Assembly (NCBI RefSeq): GCF_032854445.1
Contig: NC_088296.1
Span: 23,093,544-23,157,543 of the forward strand
Length of the DNA stretch: 64,000 bases
Reading direction: 5' to 3'
Source of the DNA: Liolophura sinensis
Lineage: Eukaryota > Mollusca > Polyplacophora > Chitonida > Chitonidae
A program made the position numbers and the translations under genes. The notes under the pieces are model-generated. The model was given only the letters and a program-made list of their open reading frames with translations. It did no database searches and was not told the DNA's origin. Positions 9,501 to 18,572 of this stretch are shown here, piece after piece. Each line of letters starts with the position of its first letter. Position 1 is the stretch's first letter.

Positions 9501-12500
9501 TTGCATTATTCGAAAAAAGTGAAGTTCAATGAAAATTGTGTTAACATTATCGTAGGTGTAGTTAATAATGGGGATTTCTAGTGGAAAAAGCTGTGGAAAG
9601 TGATGCGCTAAACGGTGTGGGTGGTGCATAGCTTATCGCCAAACAGGAGACAAGAATAACGATTTAATTTGGTCAGAGAACTAATCTTCAGAGACTTCAA
9701 GAGATGCGAAGTGTGCTTTGGCCTGTGTAGAAAGGAAATGTAGGACTTAAAAAGGCATGGTTTTACCTTCTCTGGTCTACCGTAAGGCTGTGTGGAATAT
9801 TTTAATTAAAGTCGAAGGAAAAATGATACAAATATCGTGTTAACAACGTCACTGATATAAGATATGACAACGACACGTTCACGACGACTTCAGAACAATC
9901 ATGAAACCTAATTTCTTCTTATTACCGCCATATTGTCTATCTGGCCCCGTAATCACTAAGAGATCTTAGACTTAGGCCAAAATTTAAATCACTTTAAAAA
10001 TTGTTTTTTGTAATGTAACGATGTCAAAATACTGTTTGACAAGGTAGATTTTGCATATATTATTTGCACAACAAATCATAGCTAACAAAAAAAAAATCTG
10101 CAAAGAACGTCCCAAATTTTAATGACTTAACTATAAGACTGGTTTGTGATATCGGGACTGGTGCGAAATTTATGCCAAAAGTAACTATAAAGGTGTCTGG
10201 GCAATTTATATAGGCCTCTTAATGAATTAGTGGGCGGTGCCTTCTGACCTTGTAAACACGAGTTGTGTTGATGTCATACCGGCGCTCAGAATAGCCATAA
10301 CTGTTAGGATCGCCCTGTTCTATTATCACATTTCCAGTGGCAACAACCTCAAGAACTGGAAACAGAAGAAGCGGAAGAAATATTTTAAAGCATCATGGAT
10401 CACACTGAAAAATAAAAGTAGCCTGAAGAAAAAGACAAACTTTAACACTGAGACACAAGTGAGTATCTATTTCAAAATGATATCGATGTGTGTCTAATAT
10501 ATCATTAGGATTTTCACGTTGCATGCCACAGTACATAATCTCCTGTCAGAAGTCGAGTTGTTGGTATAACCCCTTCCCGAAAGTGATTTACCTCCCGCTG
10601 AATCACTACCGCTTTTCTTCGTTGGAGGCGCGATTATTTTCTCTGGCTAGTACAAGTGGATCGTTTGACAGTTCCACTGCATCAACTTTCAGAATGACTT
10701 ACACGAATATTTTGCGCTTCACCATGAGAATAGCTTATTCTTGTGTTGTACACTGTCACAATACTGCTGGAAAAGTTGTCAGTGAGCGACCAGTTAGCAT
10801 GCATCGCTTTCCAGTAAAATCCTGAAGTTCGGCGTATATGGATATTACGTGTTAGCAGACAAAATTGGCAAACAACGGATAACACCAGAATTTGTTCTGT
10901 ACATTTCGTTGGTCAGTCAAGACCACGAGAGGAAAACCCAAAGCCAACCATATTTCCTCATAAGTTTTATGCTTTGCGTAAGGTATGTGCCGGTGTACAA
11001 CTTTTATTTACGTTTATACATATTTGACAATGTTTATTGCCACTTGAAAATTTATAGAACCTTTTTGTGTTTGCTGTTCGAATAATTCCCACGTGCATTA
11101 ATTTAATCGAAAATTACCAGTTTGTAGATGTTAAAATAAATACATCATTTGGGAAACTGTGGTTTATTTCTGTTTATTTTTATTACAGCTTAGTGATGTT
11201 ATGGATTCCAGAGTAAAGAAAACTCAGGTCCTGTTCTAGAAAATAAGGACAGTGAACCAGTGAATTTCTGTACCGGTAACATGTTAGTAACATGCTAGTT
11301 GACATATCTGTACATCTTCATGACTATTTTGGCGAGGTAGGGGTATATTTAACAGCATGTGACATGGGTATGATGCATGATCTATGCAGACAATAGCATA
11401 TTTCAGTCATAATTCTGCTAACTTTAGAGCTTAGTAGATTGTCAGGTGATCATCGATTTGTTAACAAGACTGATTTGTTTGCTTAATCACAGACACAAGT
11501 CTTTCTCAACACGGCATTTTACATACATGTTTTGTGTAAAACCCTCAAGTTAATACATTCTGTTAATTGTCAGCATGCTGAACATCAACGTCTAAACAAA
11601 AGGAGTGGGTTTCTGACACCCCAACACTTTTGTCAATGAATTGATGTTTATAACTGTGACAATCAACATCAGGAAGTATTCCTGCTGGGACCACACTGAG
11701 CTTGGTTAACATCTATATGATAAAGCCGTGGTTTATGGAAGCCTCAGGTGTAATATTAAAATCTCCTTATGTGGATTATGCTGTGTTGGCCCTCAAGATT
11801 TATACACATCTTTCATAAGGCGTGATCGGAGTAGACACAACAACAAATAAAATTGAACACAAATCAATCCCAGTATGTGATTATGTAACATTATGCTAAA
11901 AACAGTCAGTAATCACATACTGGGATGTAGAAAACTAGATATGCAGATTTTTAAACTAAAGTGATATTTAATGTCTTTTTAATGAAAGTAGTTCATTATT
12001 TAAAAAAAAGTTGATAATTTGATGCTTTCTTGTTCCAATTTTTATTCTTATGTTTCTTTATTTTGTAGTATGATTGTTCACATCTGAGTACGCATAGGAA
12101 TTCTGAGAGCCAGACCAAACCTGACCCTACTGGTACCGTGACACAGACAGCGAAGTTGTGTGTACCATTTACTGCTACCAGTGAAACAGAAACTCCAAAA
12201 TGTGTGACTGCCGAGTTTGGAGTTCAGGTAAATCTGCCGTGTTCAGCTGTGGAGGATCTTTCAACTGACGAGGAATTTGCATTCTACTATAGGTTTGCCT
12301 ACACATGGAGTGTTTAAGGTACTCTTTAAAAATGTTGAGGAGGTGAAAAAAGAACTAGACAGAACAGTTCCTTATGGTACTGATGCGACTGAGGCTCGGT
12401 GTACTTATTGCTGATGTAGGACAAAGATCCTGTGTTGGGAAAAGCACATGCGCTAGAATAATAAATGAATGGATTGACTTTCTATATACATCTCTTTCCC

Positions 12501-14789
12501 CAGCTGTATTATGGCCAACTAGAGAACCGTGCGCTCTCATATGCCCTTACTATTCAAGCGAAAGTATCCAAACTGCCGCGTCATCACTGACTGTACTGAA
12601 CTTTTCACAGAAACACCGCAGTCGTTAGCGAATCCTTCCCTGGTGTCTTCTGATTATAAAAAGGCCATATGACACGCAAGCTGCTTTCGGGCATCAGTCC
12701 TTCAGGGGACTATAACATTTGTGTCAGATTTGTGGGCAGGCAGTATTTTTGATCAAATGATAACCATGAACAGTGGACTTATTAACAAGTTTGGACCTGA
12801 CGACGCAGTTATGGCTGATAAAGGATTCCTTATTTCATATCCCCACGGGCATTCGCTTCATAATTCCCCCAAAGCGAAATTCAGCCGCACCAATGACAAG
12901 ATCACAGGTGGAACAGACAAGGCGTATTGCGAACCTGAGAATTCATGGTGAAAGGGCAGTGAAAGGGCAGTAGAACGTATCAAAAGCTTTAAAATTATAC
13001 AGTGAGTCATACCAATTTCAGTGTCGGGCAATGTCAGCCAAGCTGTTAGAATTATATGTGCATTGTCAAACATGCACCCATCTCTTGTAAGTAATCACGA
13101 ATAAGACATTGGAACGATATATTGAGATATATTAAAGTATAAAGATAATTTATTAATACATGTACCTTCGTTTCTTTGCTACAAGCGGTGTTATATTTAT
13201 GTGCAAACATGATCATGTCGTATGAGTATGTTACAATGAAATTTTGTCAATACAATGAAGTTTGTCAATATATATATTTATAAATTGATATTTACAAGTT
13301 TCTTTTCTTCTTGACGTTGTCGGGTTTTGTTCATCAATACTGATGAACTTAAATAAACGTTTGCAACTGCAGAGAAAACCTTATAAATGTGTTGTAAGTT
13401 GTATGGACTATGATCACATCATTATTTAGTATAATGTTTTGGACATTTCTTAGACATGACAAATGTCAATATAATTTTAATTTTCGTTTAACCCGATAAG
13501 AAAACATCTCTGGTAACACTGCAGATTTATAAAACAGATCTAGACGTGTAACCATAATGTCATTCCACAAAGCAGAGTCAAAGGGAATTCTTTTAATTGT
13601 CATACCACAGTTGGTCCAAATAACAAAGTCGCACCATTTCCTTTTAGTACTGGCTAGTTGTCCTAGAATTTGATAGTAATACCCATGGTTTCCCTTCAGT
13701 TTAAGGTTGCCTGTCTTAATAAGAGTAGAGCAGAAATTTTTGTCTCTTGCTGCTTTATAAGGAGTAGAGTCGCTCCACCTGTATGGATATTTAATCTCAA
13801 TAAGCCTGTGATAACGTGGACAGTGGGAACAATACACAAGTCCGTCCCGACTAGGCCCAAGAGAAGGATATTCCATACCCACAACAAATATATTCTGATA
13901 AGCATTACATACCTAGCAATGCAATGACAGCCCGCAGAATGAATTCGCCCAGTAACGTTTGGCATGCACATCCAAAAGTGATGATCTTGTTTATCCTTTA
14001 CATATTTGGTTGGGTATGACGGGATGCATCTTCCTTTTGCAAAGCAATGGCTGTTTGACTTGTCAATTCGATGATAGGCTAATCCGTGGATATGTCCATC
14101 TTCATGAAATACTCTAGCCTTAATGCCCTGCGGGTTCCCAGTCCTTCGAAACCCTTGACTCGTCCAATGAGCTCTAGCTTATCCCCTGAGAGAGCTGATC
14201 CTCGCCTTCGCAAATAATTCTTGAGTTGTGTAACTGTCATTTCGTGTTGAATCATTTGGCGTTGCCATATTGATATGAGGCTGGGGAGTACAAGCCGGAC
14301 GTTATAAGGCAACAAAACACACCTAGCGGAAAGGGGAGATAAATGACTTTCGGGAAGGGGCTATTCCGGTAAAAAGGTTCCAAGGGGTCTCCGTGGCCGA
14401 GATGAGCGAGGCGCATTGACCAGGAACTTCTCACTAATTCGATCACTATGCGTTTTAATCCAGTTCATGCTGTCTTTGTCTTGGACCGTACATGTGACGG
14501 TCAGCCAACATCTTGTAGATGACTGGGGGTTCTCCCTGTCCGGTTTCCTCCCACCATTTATAATGCTGGCTGTCGTCGTATAAGTGAAATATTCTCGAGT
14601 AAGGATAAACACCAATCAACTAAATAAATAAATGAATAAACAAAAAAGTTCCATACCGTAGTTTGCTTTACAGAACAGCTCTTGAAGATGAGTAGGATTT
14701 CCAGCACATGAACAACAGTTTGTAAATGAAACGCTTGACAAAGCGATGGCTGGAAATGCTACAAGGCATTTGGTAGCCGTGAAACCCAT
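6370..14789 (-). CDS. TIMP-like: Tissue inhibitor of metalloproteinases (TIMP), five exons
   Basis: A secreted inhibitor of matrix metalloproteinases, assembled by splicing exons 14789-14657, 10355-10249, 8955-8847, 7124-6997 and 6585-6370. Junction phases are 1, 0, 1, 0 and fit at every step, giving 230 residues, a usual TIMP length. A hydrophobic leader (1-25) precedes 'CSCAGNP'. In the family the first Cys of C-x-C chelates the metalloproteinase zinc. The six N-domain cysteines are at 26, 28, 40, 103, 129 and 155. Relative to Cys26 the spacing is very close to vertebrate TIMPs (1, 3, 13, about 70, about 100, about 125), implying pairs 26-103, 28-129 and 40-155. NTR-domain blocks include 'RRYDINTTRVYK', 'IFTPRYGASCGVYL' and 'CDNC'. 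The C-terminal exon is cysteine-rich but diverged. Introns hold an ISL2EU transposon, SINEs and a Tc1 relic. No disabling mutation is seen. Identification is by motif reading, not a search. Confidence 0.88.
6768..6841. repeat. Dispersed repeat, copy 2 (TIMP intron 4)
   Basis: 'gccagagcagcaatgattgt' and 'ggcaaatggtcacatgtaac' match the copy at 4684 with few changes. It is intronic to TIMP. Confidence 0.6.
6997..7124 (-). CDS. TIMP-like: TIMP exon 4
   Basis: 128 nt, phase 1 to 0. It encodes 'SPSNGRISVYLCDPGLL', then 'ISPEHQGYLDNGF' and 'CDNCR', fitting the family pattern 'DG.I.....C.....W..L...Q..G.......GC.C'. The acceptor 'cctgttcacgaag' is moderate; the donor AGG|GTATGT is good. Confidence 0.85.
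7125..8056. other. TIMP intron 3, part; no separate gene recognised
   Basis: Open frames here on both strands (7535-7753 minus, 7813-8100 and 7925-8269 plus) show no family I know. 7550-8060 looks richer in CpG than its surroundings and contains two loosely similar 'cgcc..cgcgga' blocks, so it may be an unrecognised transposon. Confidence 0.3.
8057..8311 (-). pseudogene. Tc1/mariner-type transposase N-terminus (HTH) relic
   Basis: From ATG at 8311 the minus strand reads 'MPRLTPEER', then 'LTTRAIGASIGCHDSSITRL', then in another frame 'RQRPGQPRVTT'. This is the order start, first helix-turn-helix and GRPR-like linker of Tc1-type transposases. Two early stops and a frameshift are present, and no catalytic domain follows. 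It lies in TIMP intron 3. Confidence 0.65.
8847..8955 (-). CDS. TIMP-like: TIMP exon 3
   Basis: The acceptor is 'tttttttttgcag' and the donor CTTG|GTGAGT; both are strong. The exon is 109 nt, phase 0 to 1. It encodes 'IFTPRYGASCGVYLAQG' and 'KYVILG', the classic 'YTP....CG..L..G..YLI.G' block of TIMP NTR domains with the fourth N-domain cysteine. Confidence 0.88.
9222..9425 (-). mobile_element. SINE with internal 25-bp duplication (TIMP intron 2)
   Basis: Minus-strand copy of the common SINE family. The segment 'ttcagttatacgacggccgc' occurs at 9261 and again at 9286, a 25-bp tandem duplication absent from the other copies. Head sequences beyond the 'cttcctcttcgaccgtacg' block are lost. Confidence 0.8.
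9430..10236. other. TIMP intron 2, part; no separate gene recognised
   Basis: AT-rich intronic sequence with no convincing coding or repeat signal. Confidence 0.4.
10249..10355 (-). CDS. TIMP-like: TIMP exon 2
   Basis: The acceptor 'cttcttctgtttccag' is strong. The exon is 107 nt, phase 1 to 0, and encodes 'LEVVATGNVIIEQGD...RRYDINTTRVYK', matching the beta-strand region that follows the third cysteine in TIMPs and ends 'K-x-Y/F-K'. The donor AAG|GTCAGA is acceptable but weaker than usual. Confidence 0.85.
10569..10598 (+). repeat. ISL2EU left terminal inverted repeat
   Basis: 'accccttcccgaaagtgatt' then 'tacctccc' pairs with the right end, with about three mismatches. It is preceded by TA. 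Confidence 0.85.
10724..10982 (+). pseudogene. ISL2EU transposase exon 1: THAP-like zinc finger
   Basis: ATG at 10724 gives 'MRIAYSCVVHCHNTAGKVV' and 'MHRFPVKS'. After in-frame stops it continues 'NLFC' and 'NPKPTIFPHKFYALRK', ending at a donor AAG|GTATGT (10983). C-x4-C near the start and the basic-aromatic C-terminal part fit a degenerate THAP DNA-binding domain, which often precedes the DDE domain in animal transposons. The central Trp-containing stretch is broken. Confidence 0.5.
11869..11924. repeat. Perfect 15-bp inverted repeat in transposon intron
   Basis: 'cccagtatgtgatta' (11869-11883) and 'taatcacatactggg' (11910-11924) are exact reverse complements around a 26-nt loop. Confidence 0.85.
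12069..13090 (+). pseudogene. ISL2EU DDE transposase, exon 2
   Basis: After an acceptor 'ttattttgtag' the plus strand reads in pieces 'LSTDEEFAFY', 'LRLGVLIADVG', 'STCARIINEWIDFLYTSLSP', 'FVSDLWAGSIFDQMI', 'DAVMADKGFLI' and 'TRRIANLRIHGERAV'. These are the ordered blocks of DDE_Tnp_4-type transposases: the SDLWxGSxSD block and the MADKGF block carry acidic catalytic residues, and the last block carries the terminal glutamate. Frameshifts near 12400, 12620, 12690 and 12900 make it a pseudogene. Decay is moderate and the blocks are easy to follow. Confidence 0.8.
13100..13460. other. Non-coding spacer between convergent transposon genes
   Basis: AT-rich with a short 'caatgaagtttgtcaatat' repetition near 13245. 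This is where the 3' UTRs of the two convergent transposon genes would meet. Confidence 0.4.
13466..14315 (-). pseudogene. ISL2EU second gene: SAP domain plus YqaJ-type nuclease
   Basis: Read on the minus strand. 14079-14315 contains 'MTVTQLKNYLRRRGSAL', a SAP DNA-binding motif. About 13890-14070 (frames broken) contains a short cysteine-rich 'ILRAVIAL'-type stretch. 13466-13882 encodes 138 residues with 'LIEIKYPYRWSDSTP', 'NHGYYYQILGQLAST' and 'WCDFVIWTNCGMTIKRI', the E-x-K and GQ-containing blocks of the YqaJ recombinase/exonuclease fold. The C-terminus 'LPEMFSYRVKRKLKLY' is typical. Frameshifts separate the SAP and nuclease parts, but the nuclease part itself is still open, so decay may be fairly recent. 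Confidence 0.8.
14332..14361 (-). repeat. ISL2EU right terminal inverted repeat
   Basis: 'ggggagataaatgactttcg' then 'ggaaggggc' is the inverted partner of 10569-10598, followed by TA at 14362. Confidence 0.85.
14383..14647 (+). mobile_element. Full-length SINE at the TIMP exon 1 splice donor
   Basis: Starts with the tRNA-like A-box region 'ggtctccgtggccgag' (14386), then 'ttctcactaattcgatc', the shared central body, 'gtcgtataagtgaaatattc', 'taaacaccaatcaa' and an A-rich tail to 14647. It is flanked by 'gttcca' at 14377-14382 and 14648-14653. The second duplicate lies inside the first ten bases of TIMP intron 1 (donor at 14656-14655 on the minus strand). Confidence 0.85.
14657..14789 (-). 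CDS. TIMP-like: TIMP exon 1: signal peptide and C-x-C N-terminus
   Basis: ATG at 14789 opens a hydrophobic leader 'MGFTATKCLVAFPAIALSS', followed by 'NCCSCAGNP' and 'LQELFCKANY'. The exon ends in phase 1 at G14657, and the donor reads G|GTATGG. The split codon joins to exon 2 as Val. The start is chosen because it is the first Met of the leader and gives the standard signal-peptide length before C-x-C. A SINE ends only a few bases into the intron. Confidence 0.85.
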
Positions 14790-16330
14790 TCTGAAAATTG
14801 GAAAGCATGTAGAATCTGTTAATCTGTTCTAAGCTGCGTTTATTAACAAGACCGATACATCTTAAATTTCCGAAAGAACTTCTTGGAATGGGATACATGT
14901 TAATTCACAGACATCCGGATAACCCTCTCATATCTACATGCACTTAATCTGGTATTTCAATAAAACCTAAACATGTAGTACCTTTTTGTCATATGGCTGT
15001 CTTGTAAAAATACAATATAAAGTACCCACAATACGGACGGTTCCAAAGAATACGGGCGGTTCCGAAGAAAGAATACAATACAAAATCACAGGCGGTTCCA
15101 AAGAATTCGTGCATGCAGAACTTTAATGCGACAAATAAAGGATTAGTAAAATGAGAACTCACATTTAAATATATGATATTTTTGGTTAATGTTATCAGGT
15201 TATTTGGTTAATGTTTGAGAAGACAGAGTTAACGTACCTGTGCCGATTCCAACTCAGCTAACTGCCTTGAGTTTACTATTACGGAGGAACGACAACTTCA
15301 GTGATCAGCCAATAGCTAATATAAGCCTATACCTGGGATCCGCGATGTTACCGTGCACGTGAGTCACGCAAGCCCACAATCGGTAACCGGTGCATTTTTG
15401 ATATTAAACAAATATCAAATATTAAAAGCTGCTCGCTTTTATTAAAAGTTCCATACGTTAGCTCTGGACACATTTATCAGGAATACCCTGTCTTCGCCAG
15501 CTTTGTACAACACAATGCTAAGACTTTGTCCTCTGCATAGCATGATGTCCACATGGTAAAACCATCTCGAACCTAAGCGGGTGGCGAAAAATTTTCTGAT
15601 TCCTATCTAACTAAATCCGTCCGTCCGCTTTAATTTGACACATGGTAGGGAAATTATTAAATTTTATAAATGATCCAAGTTTCAGTATTTCAGATAAACG
15701 AGACAGCTGCATTGGTAATTCCACATAAAGATACATGTGTACAGGGCATGTATTGTTAGAGTTGACTGTACATATGTGGAATTTCCATATAAAACCATGG
15801 GTCATTCTCCAATAAAAAAAATCAAATACTGACAATTGCCAATAGTGTGAGTTTCCGTTTATTTTCAACACAACATATATCCACCCAGGGACGCTAGCTC
15901 GAACAGTTTAAGCTTAAGCCCACACATCAGTATAACAGTTTGATACCACGATCATTATGCAGTAATCTCCTGACAAGTTTCTCGTAATACACAAGTAGTG
16001 TTACTCTGAAACACACAGGTTCATTGTGACTCAGTGTTTCAGCTATTTATTGCGTCATCATCAGGAGTAATATACAATGGGTAGCAACGACCAATATATA
16101 GGGTGGGAAGTGTAGGTATCTAAATACACATTTATCAGTAAAATCACAAAATAAAAAAAAAATAATGTACTTGTGTACAGAACATGTAAGATTATATAAG
16201 CAAGAACAACATAATATCAATGGTGTAGACAGGATAACAGGACACATGGTGACATATACCTTTTGCTACATGATTACATAGTGATAGAATACGCAAACGT
16301 ATGGTTTCATATCCTTTTATGGACACCATA
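14790..16330. other. Upstream region of TIMP; no other gene recognised
   Basis: Contains the TIMP 5' UTR and promoter by position, with no element I can name. 15027-15105 has three loose copies of 'cggttccaaagaat'. The minus-strand open frame 15611-15871 has no recognisable family. Confidence 0.35.
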
Positions 16331-16335
16331 TTTTT

Positions 16336-16600
16336 GCATATCCTATCTCTGAGTCACGATTTAACGAATTTATCCTGCACACTCGTCAATTCAGACCGGT
16401 GTATAGGTGAATCGCTTCAGCGATGTGACAATTGTTGGATCCCAAGAAAGGGAGATAGCCTACTCAACAGACACATTTGACATCGTCTGCAGGATTCGAG
16501 GATATATCTGTACACCACGTGACCGTTGTTGTTCAAAGATAATGTTTGGATAATATTAACTACATGCTTACTACTCAGTGATAAGATACGCAGATATATG
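16336..16600 (+). mobile_element. MITE-like element, copy A
   Basis: Begins near 'gcatatcctatctctgagtc' and ends near 'ctcagtgataagatacgca', imperfect terminal inverted repeats of about 20 bp. Inside are 'gaccggtgtataggtgaatc', 'gcttcagcgatgtgacaatt', 'gaaagggagatagcctactc' and 'ccacgtgaccgttgttgttc'. No coding capacity is seen. Confidence 0.65.
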
Positions 16601-16621
16601 AGGATTATTGACACCATGTTT

Positions 16622-16905
16622 TTGAGTATCCTACCACGGAGTGACCATGTAACGAATTTATCCTGCAAAGACCCGTCAATTCAGTGCAGAAGACCGGTGT
16701 ATAGGTGAATCGCTTCAGCGATGTGACAATTGTTGGACCACAAGAAAGGGAGATAACCTACTCAACAGACACATTTGGCATCGTCTGCAGGATTCGAGGA
16801 TATTTCTGTACACCACGTGACCGTTGTTGTTCAATGAAAAGAGGAGTGTTTTGTCTTGATAATATTAGCTACATGTTGACTCAGTGATAGGATACGCAAA
16901 TTTAT
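16622..16905 (+). mobile_element. MITE-like element, copy B
   Basis: A second copy of the same element directly after copy A, with the same block order from 'gagtatcctaccacggagtg' to 'ctcagtgataggatacgcaa'. It is closely similar to copy A through 'gaatcgcttcagcgatgtga' and beyond, so it is either a tandem duplication or an insertion into the same site. Confidence 0.65.
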
Positions 16906-16998
16906 CCCGACATATTATTTTTGATATGCAACACGTATAATTGGGACGTTTTGATTCGTCTGTGTATCTTTTCATTCATCAAATCTAGCAATCAACAG

Positions 16999-17233
16999 TT
17001 ACAACTCGGCTATTCCGACACTACTTTGTTTTACAACGTTTTTTTGTCGTCTGCAACTGTTAACACTGCCGATATTCGACCAGGAGATATCGTAAAAGTT
17101 GACAAAAAAGGACGCGCCAGAGCTATAAATGTGACAAGAGATAATCGAATTAATGTGGGAATTCTCGGCATTGACTACAACATAGATCTATCGCCACGAA
17201 GGCCAAGTGAAATCCCCAGAACGGAAATATCGG
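16999..17233 (+). CDS. Possible exon with OB-fold/cold-shock-like segment
   Basis: An open frame runs from before 16921 to 17313. If bounded by the acceptor 'caatcaacag' (weak pyrimidine tract) and the donor TCGG|GTAGGC, it gives 78 codons, phase 0 to 1. It encodes 'LFYNVFLSSATVNTADIRPG', 'DIVKVDKKGRARAINVT' and 'GILGIDYNIDLSPRRP'. The pattern 'F.....V......I..GD.V.....KGRA.AINV' resembles the last strands of cold-shock/S1 OB folds, which often end 'A.NV'. No partner exon was found, so the parent gene is unknown. It could equally be a chance open frame. Confidence 0.35.
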
Positions 17234-17239
17234 GTAGGC

Positions 17240-17786
17240 CATTATTTTCCTTGACATTTTTCTATAGGCCTAAACCTGTGTGCTTCTCTCATTTTGACAC
17301 AATCGACCAATAATATCTACCGTAGGCCTACTAAAATTCTGTTTTAGTAAATCAATAATCTGACTGTTTCGCTTGTTCAACCTTTGTTAAGTTAAGCTGT
17401 CAGCTGTTTATTGAAAGTTGCACGGCGTGTACCCAGCGCACGTGAAATTTGTCTATTTTTAGACAGTAATTCGTTCTGTAGTAAAATGTAATATTCAAGT
17501 CATATATATTAATGTATTGACGTAACGATATATTATTAAAAAGTATAAAAGTAAACTTTTGACATGTCTGTGGTATAAAAAAGGCTGCATGTAGATTTTG
17601 TCTGTACTATATTATACTCCGCCATGTACATGTCACATACTTATGCCGCTTCACTTGACCTATATATGTGATATCACTACGCGGTTAGACCTCGGCGCAG
17701 ATTCCGAAAAGTTTAAATTCATGTGATTGTTTCCGCTATAAATTCACAATAAGGCATTTATGGGATAAATAGGGTGTGAAATTCGT
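17240..17786. other. No gene recognised
   Basis: AT-rich, with no recurring repeat and no exon I can defend. Confidence 0.4.
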
Positions 17787-17844
17787 GACCCTCGATATCA
17801 AATGTATTTAACCGATATATTACTCTCGTTTGATATCGAGGGTC
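17787..17844. repeat. Perfect 16-bp inverted repeat
   Basis: 'gaccctcgatatcaaa' (17787-17802) and 'tttgatatcgagggtc' (17829-17844) are exact reverse complements with a 26-nt loop. Confidence 0.9.
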
Positions 17845-17849
17845 ATTCA

Positions 17850-18570
17850 TTACATATCCTCTATATATGAGGATCCAGGAGACAGATGTTTAAATGAATC
17901 GCTTCAGCGATGTAGACACAGACCCCCATTACAACTTCCGTTTTTAGTAATGTAATTCTATGTATTTTAGGGTGTAAAGTGTTTTTTTTTTTTTGTTTTT
18001 TTTTGCTGCCAGTCTGCCGTTTTTTGGTGTACAGGTGCATGCTTGGTTTCAAAATGCTGGAAATTGTCTAAGCTTTGGGCAGGTATGAGTTTTACTGACG
18101 GAAGTTTGAAATTCTTGGCGAGAGGACACAAGGAGATGAGGTGGTGGTGATGAGGCTACTAGTGGCGTCCCCGTGGCGTTGCTAGGCACCTCTCTCAGCT
18201 GCCGGCATAGAAAGGTCCAGATTTTAATAGCTAAACGTTAACATTGCCGCTTATAAAAAATTAATGGGGGTCTGGAGATGGGGAGGAGATTCATTTGTAA
18301 TGGCGTTTCCCCATCCAAGTTGATTGATGCACGCCAATAACGGAACGCTGAATAAATTATTTTCCCAAGAGAACTAAGCCTTTACACAGCTGTCGTAAAG
18401 AACACCGATGGTATAAGGATACACGTGTGGACAGTAAAGAGGGGGAATGTTAACACATTGAGTCCACAGAAAATGCTAGGCTTTGATCCTTGACAAATTA
18501 CGCATGTTCAAACAACGATAGATAACATTTCAAGACATGCTTGGGTACACCGTTAAGTACACATTTTAGG
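17850..18570. other. No gene recognised; fragments of dispersed repeats
   Basis: 17885-17915 repeats 'gaatcgcttcagcgatgt' from the MITE-like family. 18185-18225 ('cagctgccggcatagaaagg') resembles 28885-28925. There is a T-run at 17982-18003. Confidence 0.4.
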
Positions 18571-18572
18571 TG

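Larger units (their letters stand above)
10569..14361. mobile_element. ISL2EU-type DNA transposon, nearly complete but decayed
   Basis: A 3793-bp element inside TIMP intron 1. Its ends are inverted repeats of about 28 bp: the left begins 'accccttcccgaaagt' (10569) and the right, in minus sense, 'gccccttcccgaaagt' (from 14361). TA flanks both ends (10567-10568 and 14362-14363), fitting a 2-bp TA target duplication. Cargo is a plus-strand THAP plus DDE transposase in two exons and a convergent minus-strand SAP-YqaJ nuclease gene. A DDE transposase paired with a YqaJ gene is the published hallmark of ISL2EU elements. Both genes carry stops or frameshifts. Confidence 0.85.
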
